Source: Neoroseomonas terrae
Lineage (GTDB): Bacteria > Pseudomonadota > Alphaproteobacteria > Acetobacterales > Acetobacteraceae
Direction: 5' to 3'
Assembly: GCF_018129025.1 (NCBI RefSeq)
Contig: NZ_JAAEDI010000009.1
Coordinates: forward strand, 1 to 64,000
DNA length: 64,000 nt
Shown: piece after piece, positions 26,648 through 35,652 of the stretch
Position numbering within the stretch: the first letter of the stretch is position 1
How the letters are laid out: each line of letters opens with the position of its first letter
Notes under the pieces: generated by a model
The model's database searches: none
Told to the model about the DNA's origin: nothing
The model's input: only the letters and a program-made list of their open reading frames with translations
Program-made: the position numbers and the translations under genes

Positions 26648-27328
26648 ATGGATTTCTGGCAAGCGTTCGCCGCGGAGACCGGCGCGAAGGGCCCCTTCAT
26701 CGACCGCTATCCGGCGCCGATGCCGGATGGCTCCTGCCTCATCCTGCCGCTCCGCGATTATGGCGAGATCGCTGTCGCAGGCTTCATCGCCAACCAGGCG
26801 GCGATCGTCGTCGCGCAGCGCATCGGCCACTGGATGGCCAGGGCGGCGTCCGATCTCGGTGCCGAGGTCGTCGTCGGGCTCCCGACCCTCGGCCAGGTCT
26901 TCGCACCCCTCGTCGCGCAGGCGCTGGGCCACGCGAACTGGGTCGCGCCGGGCTGGTCGCGGAAGCGCTGGTACGATGATGCGCTGTCCGTCGAAGCTTC
27001 CTCCTCGACGGCGCCTGCCAATCGGCGGCTTTGGCTCGATCCGCGCCTGCTGCCGCGGCTCGCTGGCAGGCGCGTGTTGCTGGTGGACGATGTCATCTCG
27101 ACGGGCACCTCGGCGCTTGCGGGCGTGGCGCTGCTGGAACGGGCCGGCGTGCGTCCGGTCGCGCTACTGGTCGCGATGGCGCAGGGCGACCGCTGGCGTG
27201 CCGGCTGGCCAGGCGACATGCCGGTGCGAGCCGCCTTCGCGACGCCACTGTTTGACCGCACCATCGGTGGGTGGCTTCCACGCGCCGGAACAGCACCGAT
27301 GGAGCTCTGCCCGTTGTTCGGGTCGTAG
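26648..27328 (+). CDS. Phosphoribosyltransferase family protein
   Basis: A 226-aa type I phosphoribosyltransferase. The PRPP-binding motif is VLLVDDVISTGTSALAG (about residues 142-158) and an upstream VVVGLPTLGQVFAPLVAQAL is also typical. A Trp-rich loop (APGWSRKRWYDD) replaces the usual flexible loop region. The length fits adenine/xanthine-type enzymes, but I cannot name the base. It is divergent from a nucleoside hydrolase, supporting a base-salvage role. Cytoplasmic. Confidence 0.9.
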   Translation: MDFWQAFAAETGAKGPFIDRYPAPMPDGSCLILPLRDYGEIAVAGFIANQAAIVVAQRIGHWMARAASDLGAEVVVGLPTLGQVFAPLVAQALGHANWVAPGWSRKRWYDDALSVEASSSTAPANRRLWLDPRLLPRLAGRRVLLVDDVISTGTSALAGVALLERAGVRPVALLVAMAQGDRWRAGWPGDMPVRAAFATPLFDRTIGGWLPRAGTAPMELCPLFGS

Positions 27329-27442
27329 TCACGGCGCTCAGCGCGATTTCTGAATTTGCGAGCCATTCGCATCAATCCTTCCGCCCCTTTGCGGCATCGT
27401 CAGAGCATGCGCTACTCGGGTGGAAACCTTCGGGAGACGACC

Positions 27443-30298
27443 ATGCCGGCTGATGGCGGCGCGACCGACCGGATCGTTTACTCCGCGCCGATCGGCGACG
27501 AGGTGAAAACGACCACCTGCTACATGTGTGCCTGCCGCTGCGGCATCCGCGTGCATCTGAAGGATGGCCGCGTTCGCTACATCGAGGGCAATCCCGACCA
27601 TCCGGTGAACAGGGGCGTGCTCTGCGGCAAGGGCAGCGCCGGCATCATGACGCAGTATTCGCCGGCGCGGCTGCAGGCGCCACTGAAGCGCGTCGGGCCG
27701 CGCGGCTCCGGCGAATATGCCGAGATCAGCTGGGATGAGGCGCTGGAGACCGCCACCGGCTGGCTGAAGCATATACGGGAAACCGACCCGAAGCGCCTTG
27801 CCTTGTTCACCGGGCGCGACCAGTCGCAATCGCTGACCGGCTTCTGGGCGGCGCAGTTCGGCACGCCGAACTTCGCGGCGCATGGCGGTTTCTGCTCGGT
27901 GAACATGGCGGCCGGCGGGCTCTACACCATCGGCGGGTCGTTCTGGGAATTCGGCGAGCCCGATTGGGAACGCGCGAAATACCTGATGATCTTCGGCGTT
28001 GCCGAGGACCATGATTCCAACCCGATCAAGATCGGCCTCGCGTCGATGAAGAAGCGCGGCGCGAAGATCGTTTCGGTCAATCCGGTCCGCACCGGGTATT
28101 CCGCCATCTCCGATGAATGGGTCGGCATCCGTCCAGGCACGGACGGGCTGTTCATCATGGCGCTGATCCATGAGCTGATCCGCACCGACAAGGTCGATGG
28201 CGAGTTCCTGGTCCGCTACACGAACGCGCCCTGGCTGGTGGTGCGCAATCCTGGTGGTGCCGACGATGGGCTGTTCGCCCGCGATGCGGATGGCAAGCCG
28301 CTCGCCTGGGATCGCGCGCGTGGCGCGATCGCCGCCGACACGGCCGATCTGTCGCCGGTGCTGGTCGGCGAGTTCACCCTGCCCGATGGCCGCGTCGCGA
28401 AGCCGGTCTTCAACCTGATGGCCGAACGCTATCTCGGCGAGGAGTACGCGCCCGAGGCCGTCGCCGAACGATGCGGCTTCAGCGCCGAGCGCATCCGCCG
28501 CCTCGCCGCCGAGATCGCGGATGTCGCCTTCAACCAGACGATCACGCTCGACATCCCCTGGACGGATGTGTGGGGCCGCAAGCACGAGACGATGGTGGGC
28601 CGTCCGGTCGCCTTCCACGCGATGCGCGGCATCTCCGCGCATTCCAACGGCTTCCACACCTGCCGCGCGCTGCACCTGTTGCAGATGATCCTCGGCGCGG
28701 TCGATACGCCCGGCTCCTGGCGCTACAAATCGCCCTTTCCGCGGCCGATCCCGCCCGGGCCAGGTCCTGCCGGCAAGGGGGCGAAGCCGAACACGCCGCT
28801 CGCGGGCAACATCCTGTCCTTCACGCATGGGCCGGACGATTTGCTGGTCGAGGATGACGGCACGCCGCTGCGCATCGACCATTCCTTCTCGTGGGAAGCG
28901 CCGCTCGGCCTTCATGGGATGATGCATACGGTCATCGGCCATGCGGCGAAGGGCGACCCGTACAAGATCGACACGCTGTTCATGTTCATGGCGAACATGG
29001 CGTGGAACAGCGCGATGAATCCGCTCGAGACGATCGACTGCCTGACGCAGCAGGACGAGAATGGCGACTACGTCATTCCGCACGTCATCTACTCGGATGC
29101 GTATTTCAGCGAGACGGTGCCCTACGCCGACCTGATCCTGCCGGACACGACCTATCTGGAACGCTGGGACGCGATCAGCATCCTCGACCGGCCGATCGGG
29201 TCTGCGCACGGGCCGGGCGATGCGATCCGCCAGCCGGTGGTCGAGCCCGACCGCAACGTGCGGCAGTTCCAGACTGTGCTGATCGAACTCGGCGCCCGGC
29301 TCGGTCTGCCCGCCTTCGTGAAGGAGGATGGCTCGCCCCGCTTCAAGGATTATCCGGACTACCTGACCAACCATCAGCGCACGCCGGGCGTCGGGCCGCT
29401 GGCGGGATGGCGTGGCGAGGACGGATCGAAGAAGGGCGTCGGCGAACCGAACCCCAACCAACTCCAGCGCTACATCGAGAATGGCTGCTTCTGGCGGCAT
29501 CACCTGGCGCCCGAGGAATCCTACTTCAAGCACGCCAATGCGACCTACCTGGCCAATTCGAAAGCCATGGGCATGCAGGGGCAATCCAACCAGATCGTGC
29601 TGCAGATCTGGTCGGAGCCGCTGCAGAAGTTCCGCCTCGCCGCCGAGGGCCATGGCACGAAGCAGCCGCCCGAGGCGCTGCGCGAGCGCGTGCGCACCTA
29701 TTGCGACCCGCTGCCCTTCTGGTACGCGCCGCTCGAACAGCAGCAGCACGACACCGAGCCCTTCCCGCTCTCCGCCGTCACGCAGCGGCCGATGGCGATG
29801 TACCATTCCTGGGGCTCGATGAATGCGTGGCTGCGGCAGATCCACGGGTCGAACAAGCTGTACATGTCGCGTGAGCGCGCCGCGGCCGATGGCCTCGCAC
29901 AGGATGACTGGGTCTGGGTCGAAAGCCGCAGCGGGCGGGTGAAAGCGCAGCTCACCCTGATGGAAGGCGTGAACCGCGACACCGTCTGGACCTGGAACGC
30001 GATCGGCAAGCGCGCAGGAGCGTGGATGCTCTCGCCGGATGCCGCGGAATCGCAGCGCGGCTTCCTGCTGAACCACGTCATCAGCGAATGGCTGCCGAGC
30101 CAGGCCGGCCCGCGCCTCGCCAATGCCGACCCCGTCACCGGCCAGGCCGCCTGGTACGATCTGCGCGTGAAGGTGACGAAGGTCGCCCCGGGCGAGGAAG
30201 GCGTCACCGCGCCGCACCCGGACGTGCTGGAACCCCCACCGGACATGCCGGACCCGCCCGACATCCTTCGCTTCAATGCGGGAGGCCAGAAGCCATGA
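27443..30298 (+). CDS. soeA: SoeA-type sulfite dehydrogenase (quinone), molybdopterin catalytic subunit
   Basis: A 951-aa molybdopterin-guanine-dinucleotide oxidoreductase of the DMSO-reductase superfamily. The N-terminal iron-sulfur motif is TTCYMCACRCGIRV with the fourth Cys in RGVLCGKG. A probable Mo-ligand Cys151 lies in GGFCSVNMAAGG. LILPDTTYLERWDAIS and SNQIVLQIWSEPL follow. There is no TAT signal, matching the cytoplasm-facing SoeABC that oxidises sulfite to sulfate and feeds electrons to quinone. The start at 27443 has GGGAG 7 bases upstream. Operon with soeB (ATGA overlap) and soeC. A polysulfide or tetrathionate-type activity is the main alternative. Confidence 0.88.
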   Translation: MPADGGATDRIVYSAPIGDEVKTTTCYMCACRCGIRVHLKDGRVRYIEGNPDHPVNRGVLCGKGSAGIMTQYSPARLQAPLKRVGPRGSGEYAEISWDEALETATGWLKHIRETDPKRLALFTGRDQSQSLTGFWAAQFGTPNFAAHGGFCSVNMAAGGLYTIGGSFWEFGEPDWERAKYLMIFGVAEDHDSNPIKIGLASMKKRGAKIVSVNPVRTGYSAISDEWVGIRPGTDGLFIMALIHELIRTDKVDGEFLVRYTNAPWLVVRNPGGADDGLFARDADGKPLAWDRARGAIAADTADLSPVLVGEFTLPDGRVAKPVFNLMAERYLGEEYAPEAVAERCGFSAERIRRLAAEIADVAFNQTITLDIPWTDVWGRKHETMVGRPVAFHAMRGISAHSNGFHTCRALHLLQMILGAVDTPGSWRYKSPFPRPIPPGPGPAGKGAKPNTPLAGNILSFTHGPDDLLVEDDGTPLRIDHSFSWEAPLGLHGMMHTVIGHAAKGDPYKIDTLFMFMANMAWNSAMNPLETIDCLTQQDENGDYVIPHVIYSDAYFSETVPYADLILPDTTYLERWDAISILDRPIGSAHGPGDAIRQPVVEPDRNVRQFQTVLIELGARLGLPAFVKEDGSPRFKDYPDYLTNHQRTPGVGPLAGWRGEDGSKKGVGEPNPNQLQRYIENGCFWRHHLAPEESYFKHANATYLANSKAMGMQGQSNQIVLQIWSEPLQKFRLAAEGHGTKQPPEALRERVRTYCDPLPFWYAPLEQQQHDTEPFPLSAVTQRPMAMYHSWGSMNAWLRQIHGSNKLYMSRERAAADGLAQDDWVWVESRSGRVKAQLTLMEGVNRDTVWTWNAIGKRAGAWMLSPDAAESQRGFLLNHVISEWLPSQAGPRLANADPVTGQAAWYDLRVKVTKVAPGEEGVTAPHPDVLEPPPDMPDPPDILRFNAGGQKP

Positions 30299-31032
30299 CG
30301 TCCCTACCTGCGCCCTCCGCGAAGAAGCTCGGCCTCGTCATCGACCTCGATACCTGCGTCGGCTGCCAGGCCTGCGCCACCAACTGCAAGGAATGGAACA
30401 CCAGCGGCCACATGGCGCCGCTGCCCGACCACCATCCCTATTCCGCCGGCGTCGAGGGCGTGTGGTTCAACCGCGTCCATTCCTACGAAGCCGGCGATGG
30501 CGAGGATGGCCGCACCGTCCATTTCCCGCGATCCTGCCTGCATTGCGAAACGCCCGCCTGCGTCACCGTCTGCCCCACCGGCGCGTCCTACAAGCGCGCC
30601 GAGGATGGCATCGTGCTGGTCAACACCGACATCTGCATCGGCTGCCAGCTCTGCGCCTGGGCCTGCCCCTATGGCGCGCGCGAATTCGACGAAGACCAGG
30701 GCGTGATGAAGAAGTGCACGCTCTGCGTCGACCGCATCTACAACGAGCACATTCCCGAGGAACGACGCGTCCCTGCCTGTGTGTCCACCTGCCCGGCCAA
30801 TGCGCGGCATTTCGGCGATCTTGGCGATCCCGACAGCGATGTCTCGAAGCTCGTCGCCGAGCGCGGCGGCATGGAGCTGATGCCGGAGCTCGGCTACAAG
30901 CCGGTCAACCGATACCTGCCGCCACGCCGCGCGCCGAAGCCCGATGCCGGGCCGCCGAAGGATGCCGGTCCCCTGCCCTCGCAGATCACCAACCCGCTGC
31001 TGCGCTGGGTGGACAAGGTGCTGTCGCGATGA
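30295..31032 (+). CDS. soeB: SoeB-type 4Fe-4S electron-transfer subunit
   Basis: A 245-aa ferredoxin-like subunit with sixteen cysteines in four groups, enough for four [4Fe-4S] clusters: CVGCQACATNC, CLHCETPACVTVC, CIGCQLCAWAC and CTLC...ACVSTC. It relays electrons from SoeA to the membrane subunit. The arrangement is that of DmsB/SoeB. The start overlaps the soeA stop (ATGA) and its own TGA overlaps the soeC ATG, so the three are translationally coupled. No signal peptide is seen, in line with a cytoplasmic location. Confidence 0.93.
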   Translation: MTSLPAPSAKKLGLVIDLDTCVGCQACATNCKEWNTSGHMAPLPDHHPYSAGVEGVWFNRVHSYEAGDGEDGRTVHFPRSCLHCETPACVTVCPTGASYKRAEDGIVLVNTDICIGCQLCAWACPYGAREFDEDQGVMKKCTLCVDRIYNEHIPEERRVPACVSTCPANARHFGDLGDPDSDVSKLVAERGGMELMPELGYKPVNRYLPPRRAPKPDAGPPKDAGPLPSQITNPLLRWVDKVLSR

Positions 31033-31973
31033 ATCCGGCGCCGTCGATCATCTTCTTCACCGTGGCGTCAGGCGCCGGCTACGGGCTGCTGTTCTGGATG
31101 GGCCTGCTGCGGCCGCTCGGGCTGGTCCCGCAGACGGCGGGCTTCGGCGTGCTCACCGTCGGGATCGCGCTGGCGCTGACGATGCTCGGACTGCTGTCCT
31201 CCACGGCGCATCTCGGCCGGCCGGAACGGGCGTGGCGCGCGCTGAGCCAATGGCGGTCCTCCTGGCTGTCCCGGGAAGGCATCTGCGCCATCGCGACCTT
31301 CGCGCCCGCGGGGCTGTTCTTCCTGGCCCTCGCCGGCCAGTCCGAATGGCTCGCGCTGCCCACCGGGCTGCTCGCCGCCGCCGGTGCAGCCGTGACGGTG
31401 TGGTGCACGGGCATGATCTACGCCTCCCTGCCCACCATCCGGCAGTGGCATCACCCGCTGGTCGCACCCGGCTATCTGCTGTTCGGTGCCTTCTCCGGCG
31501 CGGCGCTGCTCGCGACACTCGCCGCCTTCTGGGGTGCCGCAATGGCACCGGCGGCGATCGCCGCGGTGCTCGGCGCCGTCGCCTTCGTGCTGAAGCGCGC
31601 CTACTGGGCGAGCGTCGATGCCGGACCGCCGCTCGCGACGATGGAAACGGCGACGGGCCTCGGCTTCATCGGCAAGGTCCGCGTGCTCGACCCGCCGCAT
31701 ACCGAGACGAACTACCTGCTGCGCGAAATGGCCTTCCGCATCGGCCGCGTGCATGCGGCGAAGCTGCGGCGGATCGCGTCGGTCGCCGGCTTCGCCGTGC
31801 CCGCGGCGCTGCTGCTGCTGGCGCTACTCACTGGGGGCGCCTTCGCGGGGGTGTTTGCGGTGGCCGCCGCGGCGCTCGTGACGGTTGGCCTGCTGGCCGA
31901 ACGATGGCTGATGTTCGCCGAGGCGACGCATACCGTCGCCCTCTACTACGGTGCCGGGGAACACGCACCGTAG
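31029..31973 (+). CDS. soeC: SoeC-type DmsC-family membrane anchor subunit
   Basis: A 314-aa integral membrane protein with about eight hydrophobic segments, in the DmsC/YnfH family. It starts MNPAPSIIFFTVASGAGYGL; STAHLGRPERAWRALSQWRSSWLSRE is the conserved loop region (residues about 58-82), and ETNYLLREMAFRIGRVHAAKLR lies before the last helices. It anchors SoeAB and passes electrons to ubiquinone. With soeA and soeB it forms a complete three-gene complex. No sulfite exporter or regulator is adjacent. Confidence 0.92.
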   Translation: MNPAPSIIFFTVASGAGYGLLFWMGLLRPLGLVPQTAGFGVLTVGIALALTMLGLLSSTAHLGRPERAWRALSQWRSSWLSREGICAIATFAPAGLFFLALAGQSEWLALPTGLLAAAGAAVTVWCTGMIYASLPTIRQWHHPLVAPGYLLFGAFSGAALLATLAAFWGAAMAPAAIAAVLGAVAFVLKRAYWASVDAGPPLATMETATGLGFIGKVRVLDPPHTETNYLLREMAFRIGRVHAAKLRRIASVAGFAVPAALLLLALLTGGAFAGVFAVAAAALVTVGLLAERWLMFAEATHTVALYYGAGEHAP

Positions 31974-32164
31974 CGCTCTCGTCTCGACCGTCCTTCCGCA
32001 AGGATCATCACGGTCGGACCGGGCGGTGAACCGAACAGAAATGCCTGCGCTTGCCGGTGCAGGCTTCGCCGCGGGCGCGCCGCCGCGGACGGGGTGAAGC
32101 GCACATGACGCTTGTCGCCGCAATCACATGCGTCGTGTGGGAGGCTATGGTGATGATCGATGAT

Positions 32165-32241
32165 TGGTCGGGCAGGCGGGATTCGAACCCACGACCCCCA
32201 GTCCCCCAGACTGATGCGCTACCAGGCTGCGCTACTGCCCG
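32165..32241 (-). tRNA. tRNA-Pro (anticodon GGG)
   Basis: A 77-nt cloverleaf on the minus strand. The acceptor stem CGGGCAG pairs with CTGCCCG, and the 3' ACCA is encoded. The D arm contains GCGC-AGCCTGGTA-GCGC; the anticodon arm is TCAGT-CTGGGGG-ACTGG, with loop positions 34-36 reading GGG. The T arm has GTGGG-TTCGAAT-CCCGC. It lies just downstream of the merR gene on the same strand, an order seen in many alphaproteobacteria. There is no sign of integration at this tRNA. Confidence 0.96.
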
Positions 32242-32307
32242 ACCGAGGGGCGCCGTGTAGCATCCGGGGCGATACGTTGAAAGCCCCCGGTGTCAGTGGC
32301 GCGGCAA

Positions 32308-32736
32308 CTACCCCGCCAACACCCGCAACTCGGCCGCAATCGCTTCCAGCTCCGCCAGCGCCGCGCGCAACGCCGCCGTCTCGACCTCCTCCGCGGCCGT
32401 CGGCGGCGGGGGATCGTTCAGCGGCAATTCCCCACCCTGGGGGCCTTCGTCCGTCCCGTCCCGCAGCAGCCGCTGCACGCCCTTGATCGTGTAGCCCTGC
32501 GTGTAGAGCAGATCGGAGATCCGTCGCAGGAGCGCGATGTCCTCCGGCCGGTAATACCGCCGTCCGCCGCCGCGCTTCAGCGGCTTCAACTGCGGGAACT
32601 TGCTCTCCCAGAAGCGTAGGACGTGCTGGGGAATGTGCAGGTCGTCCGCCACCTCGCTGATGGTGCGGAAGGCAGTCGGCGCCTTGCGCGGCCGGACGCG
32701 GCCTTCACCCTCGACGGGCGGCAGTTCCTCGCTCAT
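32308..32736 (-). CDS. MerR family transcriptional regulator
   Basis: A 142-aa protein. A winged helix-turn-helix (about residues 22-90) contains [30 protein letters not shown] and [17 protein letters not shown], followed by a short helical tail and no metal-binding cysteines. This is the conserved alphaproteobacterial MerR-like protein encoded next to ihfA; its target is not established. Its ATG overlaps the ihfA stop (ATGA), so the two are coupled. Cytoplasmic DNA-binding protein. Confidence 0.94.
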   Translation of the reverse strand: MSEELPPVEGEGRVRPRKAPTAFRTISEVADDLHIPQHVLRFWESKFPQLKPLKRGGGRRYYRPEDIALLRRISDLLYTQGYTIKGVQRLLRDGTDEGPQGGELPLNDPPPPTAAEEVETAALRAALAELEAIAAELRVLAG

Positions 32737-33041
32737 TCGTCGCCCTCGCCCTCAGGCTCATTGTTGATCCGTGCCTTCAGCACCTGGGACGGGCGGAAGG
32801 ACAGGACCTTGCGCGGCAGGATCGGCACTTCGACGCCGGTCTTGGGGTTGCGGCCGACGCGCTGGCCCTTCTGGCGGACCAGGAAGGTGCCGAATGCGGA
32901 GATCTTCACCGCCTCCCCGGCTTCGAGGGCGGCGGAAATCCGCTCCAACACGGTCTCCAGCAGCGCGGCGCTTTCGTTCCGCGAGAGGCCGACATTGGCG
33001 TAGATCGCTTCCGCGAGTTGCGCCCGCGTTACCGTGTTCAT
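32733..33041 (-). CDS. ihfA: Integration host factor subunit alpha
   Basis: A 102-aa HU/IHF-family DNA-bending protein. Characteristic pieces are [20 protein letters not shown] at the N-terminus, [25 protein letters not shown] with the conserved beta-arm GRNP motif, and [15 protein letters not shown]. It pairs with IHF-beta to bend DNA at promoters, recombination sites and origins. The start at 33041 is the family's usual one. The gene follows fabH and precedes merR on the minus strand. The 221 bases between ihfA and fabH hold no gene. Confidence 0.96.
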   Translation of the reverse strand: MNTVTRAQLAEAIYANVGLSRNESAALLETVLERISAALEAGEAVKISAFGTFLVRQKGQRVGRNPKTGVEVPILPRKVLSFRPSQVLKARINNEPEGEGDE

Positions 33042-33262
33042 GCTGTGGAGCCGCCCGCAAGCCGTTCTGAACACTAGAAAACCGGTATCGGGACCGCAGG
33101 TCAACTGTATCGTGCCGAGCCGTGTTGTTTGGCCTCGGACGCCTGGCGTCGGGATGCCGGACTGTTTCGCGGCCCGCCTTCGTCTGCCGGACGCAACGCG
33201 CTACTCGGGAGCGGTTGCGCTGTGCGCTCCTGGCTCGCGAAGGTGCCGCGATCCGCCGTCTC

Positions 33263-34243
33263 TCAGAACCGCGCGAGCGCAGCGCCCCAGGTCAGCCCGC
33301 CGCCGATCGCTTCCATCACCACCAGGTCGCCGGGCTGGATGCGCCCGTCGCCGCAGGCCTCGGCCAGCGCCAGCGGCACCGAGGCGGCAGAGGTGTTGGC
33401 GTGCCGCTCGACCGTCACCACCACGCGCTCGGGCGGCAGATGCAGCTTCTTGCCCATGGCGTCGATGATGCGGCGGTTCGCCTGATGCGGCACCAGCCAG
33501 CGCACATCCTCGTGCCCGAGGCCATTCGCCGCCAGCGCCTCATCCACCACCGAGGCGAGCTTGGTCACGGCATGGCGGAACACTTCCTTCCCCGCCATCC
33601 GCAGCAGGCCCGTCCCGCCCGTCGAGCCTGCGCCGCCTTCGACGTGCAGAATGTCACCCTGGCTGCCGTCGGAATGCAGGTGGCAGGACAGCACGCCGCG
33701 ATCAGCGGTGGTGCCCGCCCCTTCCCCGGCGCGCAGCAGCAGCGCGCCGGCGCCGTCCCCGAACAGCACGCAGGTGCCGCGATCCGTCCAGTCGAGGATG
33801 CGGGAATAGACCTCGGTGCCGATCACCAGCACGCAGCGCGCCTGCCCGGCACGGATCAGCGCGTCGGCCACGCTGACGGCATAGATGAAGCCGGTGCACG
33901 CCGCGGCGAGGTCGAAGGCAAAGCCCTTTGTGACACCAAGCTTCGCCTGAATACGCACCGCCGTCGCCGGAAAGGCGGAATCGGGCGTCGAGGTCGCGAC
34001 CAGGATCGCGTCCACCTCCGATGCCTCGACGCCGGCGCGCTCCAGCGCCTGCCGGGCCGCGGCTGCCCCCATGTCCGAAGCGGTCTCCCCTGGCGCCGCG
34101 ATATGGCGATAGCCGATCCCGGTCCGCTCGCGGATCCAGGCATCGGAGGTATCGAGCCCCTTCAGCGCCGCGAGTTCGTCGTTGGACAGCCGGGTCGCGG
34201 GCAGATAGCCGCCGCTTCCGGCGATGGTGGCACGCACTACCAT
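33263..34243 (-). CDS. fabH: Beta-ketoacyl-ACP synthase III
   Basis: A 326-aa KASIII that condenses acetyl-CoA with malonyl-ACP to start fatty-acid synthesis. The catalytic triad is visible: Cys116 in LAAACTGF, His253 in VPHQANRRI and Asn283 in HANTSAAS. SDAWIRERTGIGYRHIA and DWTDRGTCVLFGDGAGA are family signatures. It is cytoplasmic. It is 16 bp downstream of plsX, the usual pairing that links phospholipid and fatty-acid initiation, and upstream of ihfA. Confidence 0.97.
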   Translation of the reverse strand: MVVRATIAGSGGYLPATRLSNDELAALKGLDTSDAWIRERTGIGYRHIAAPGETASDMGAAAARQALERAGVEASEVDAILVATSTPDSAFPATAVRIQAKLGVTKGFAFDLAAACTGFIYAVSVADALIRAGQARCVLVIGTEVYSRILDWTDRGTCVLFGDGAGALLLRAGEGAGTTADRGVLSCHLHSDGSQGDILHVEGGAGSTGGTGLLRMAGKEVFRHAVTKLASVVDEALAANGLGHEDVRWLVPHQANRRIIDAMGKKLHLPPERVVVTVERHANTSAASVPLALAEACGDGRIQPGDLVVMEAIGGGLTWGAALARF

Positions 34244-34259
34244 GGGAGGACGGACTACC

Positions 34260-35312
34260 TCAGTGAGACTCGGCCGCGATTCGCGGTCCGTTCGTGGACA
34301 GACGGGTCAGGCCCTCACGGATACGCTCGTTGAAGCCATGCGTCACCATGTCCATCGCGACGTCGACGGCATGGGCGAAGCCGAGCGCATCCGTCCCGCC
34401 ATGGGACTTCACCACCACGCCGTTCAGCCCGATCAGGATGGCACCGTTGTAGCGCCGCGGATCCATCCATTCGCGCAGCCGGTCGAGCGCCGGCCGCGCC
34501 AGCAGATAGCCGAGCCGCGCCGGCACTGAGGATGTGAAGACCTGCCGCAGCAGGTCGCGCATCAGCTTCAGCGCGCCCTCGCCCGTCTTGAGGGCGACAT
34601 TCCCCGTGAAGCCATCCGTCACGATCACATCCGTCGTCCCGGCGGTGATGTCGTGGCCTTCGACGAAGCCGCGGAAATTGGCGCCGATGTGCGAATCGCG
34701 CAGCGTCTCCGCCGCCGCCCGCACGCGGTCGTCGCCCTTCAACTCCTCGGAACCGACATTCAGCAGCCCGATCGACGGGTTGGTCAGGCCGAGCACGGCG
34801 CGCGCGAAGGCGTCGCCCATGACGGCGAACTCCACCAGGTTTCGCGCATCGCATTGCACGTTCGCGCCGAGGTCGAGCAGCACCACGTCGCCGCGCGCCG
34901 ACGGCCCGATGGCGGCGAGCGCCGGCCGGTCGATCTCCCGCATCGTCTTGATGACGATCTTCGACAGCGCCATCAGCGCACCGGTATTGCCGGCCGAGAC
35001 GATGCCCGACGCCTCTCCGCCCGCCACCGCATCGATGGCGACGCGCATGGACGACCCGCGCACGCGCAGCGCCGCGGTCGGCTTCATGTCGCCCGGGATG
35101 TAGTCCGGCGCATGGCGCAGGCTGCACGCCTTGGCGGCGCGCTTGCGCCGCGCGAGAGCGCCGCCGACGCGGGCCTCATCGCCAACTAGCAGGAATCGAG
35201 CGTCAGGATGACGCTCGGCCGCCAGTTCCAGGCCGTCGATCACGACATCCGGCGCCGCGTCGCCGCCCATGGCGTCGATGGCTAGGGCGAAGGGCCGGCT
35301 CGGCTGGGACAC
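34260..35312 (-). CDS. plsX: Phosphate acyltransferase PlsX
   Basis: A 350-aa enzyme converting acyl-ACP to acyl-phosphate for the PlsY step of phospholipid synthesis. ALAIDAMGGDAAPDVVIDGL starts the protein; SAGNTGALMALSKIV, GPSARGDVVLLDLGANVQCD and VIVTDGFTGNVALKTGEGAL are hallmark motifs. The start is GTG at 35312, with no better ATG before the conserved DAMGGD. It lies 37 bp downstream of rpmF, which is the conserved bacterial order rpmF-plsX-fabH. Confidence 0.97.
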   Translation of the reverse strand: MSQPSRPFALAIDAMGGDAAPDVVIDGLELAAERHPDARFLLVGDEARVGGALARRKRAAKACSLRHAPDYIPGDMKPTAALRVRGSSMRVAIDAVAGGEASGIVSAGNTGALMALSKIVIKTMREIDRPALAAIGPSARGDVVLLDLGANVQCDARNLVEFAVMGDAFARAVLGLTNPSIGLLNVGSEELKGDDRVRAAAETLRDSHIGANFRGFVEGHDITAGTTDVIVTDGFTGNVALKTGEGALKLMRDLLRQVFTSSVPARLGYLLARPALDRLREWMDPRRYNGAILIGLNGVVVKSHGGTDALGFAHAVDVAMDMVTHGFNERIREGLTRLSTNGPRIAAESH

Positions 35313-35349
35313 GTCAGCGGTCCATGGGCGCGGATGTCACCACCGCGCG

Positions 35350-35550
35350 TCAGGAACGGATGGTCTGGCCCACGCGCTCGGCTGCCACCACCTCACGGCC
35401 ATTGTAGTGGCCGCAGTGGGAGCAGACATGATGCGGACGCTTCAGCTCACCGCAGTTCGAGCATTCCTGGTGCGACGGGGCGCTCAGGGCCTCATGGCTA
35501 CGGCGCATGCCGCGGCGGGAGGGCGAAGTCTTCTTCTTCGGAACGGCCAT
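35350..35550 (-). CDS. rpmF: 50S ribosomal protein L32
   Basis: A 66-aa basic ribosomal protein beginning [19 protein letters not shown], as in nearly all L32 proteins. It carries a complete zinc ribbon (Cys30, Cys33, Cys43, Cys46: [10 protein letters not shown] and [11 protein letters not shown]). The zinc-containing C+ form is therefore used. An AGAGG lies close upstream of the ATG. It is placed between the yceD-like gene and plsX on the minus strand, as in many proteobacteria. Confidence 0.98.
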   Translation of the reverse strand: MAVPKKKTSPSRRGMRRSHEALSAPSHQECSNCGELKRPHHVCSHCGHYNGREVVAAERVGQTIRS

Positions 35551-35652
35551 GGCGCCGAGCCTCTTTCATCTACAAACGGCAAAGATAGCAGGGAGGGCGG
35601 GCCATTAGCACCCACCCCCCCGATACGCAAGCCGCACGGCCGAAACCGGGCG

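Noticed and set aside
27338-30217. A 959-codon open frame on the minus strand opposite soeA
   Set aside because: It is antisense to a clearly conserved molybdopterin enzyme, has shadow-like Arg/His/Asp composition and matches no family. Long antisense frames are expected at this GC content.
32165-32241. tRNA-Pro as an integration site for an island
   Set aside because: No integrase, no direct repeat of the tRNA 3' end, and the neighbours are conserved core genes.
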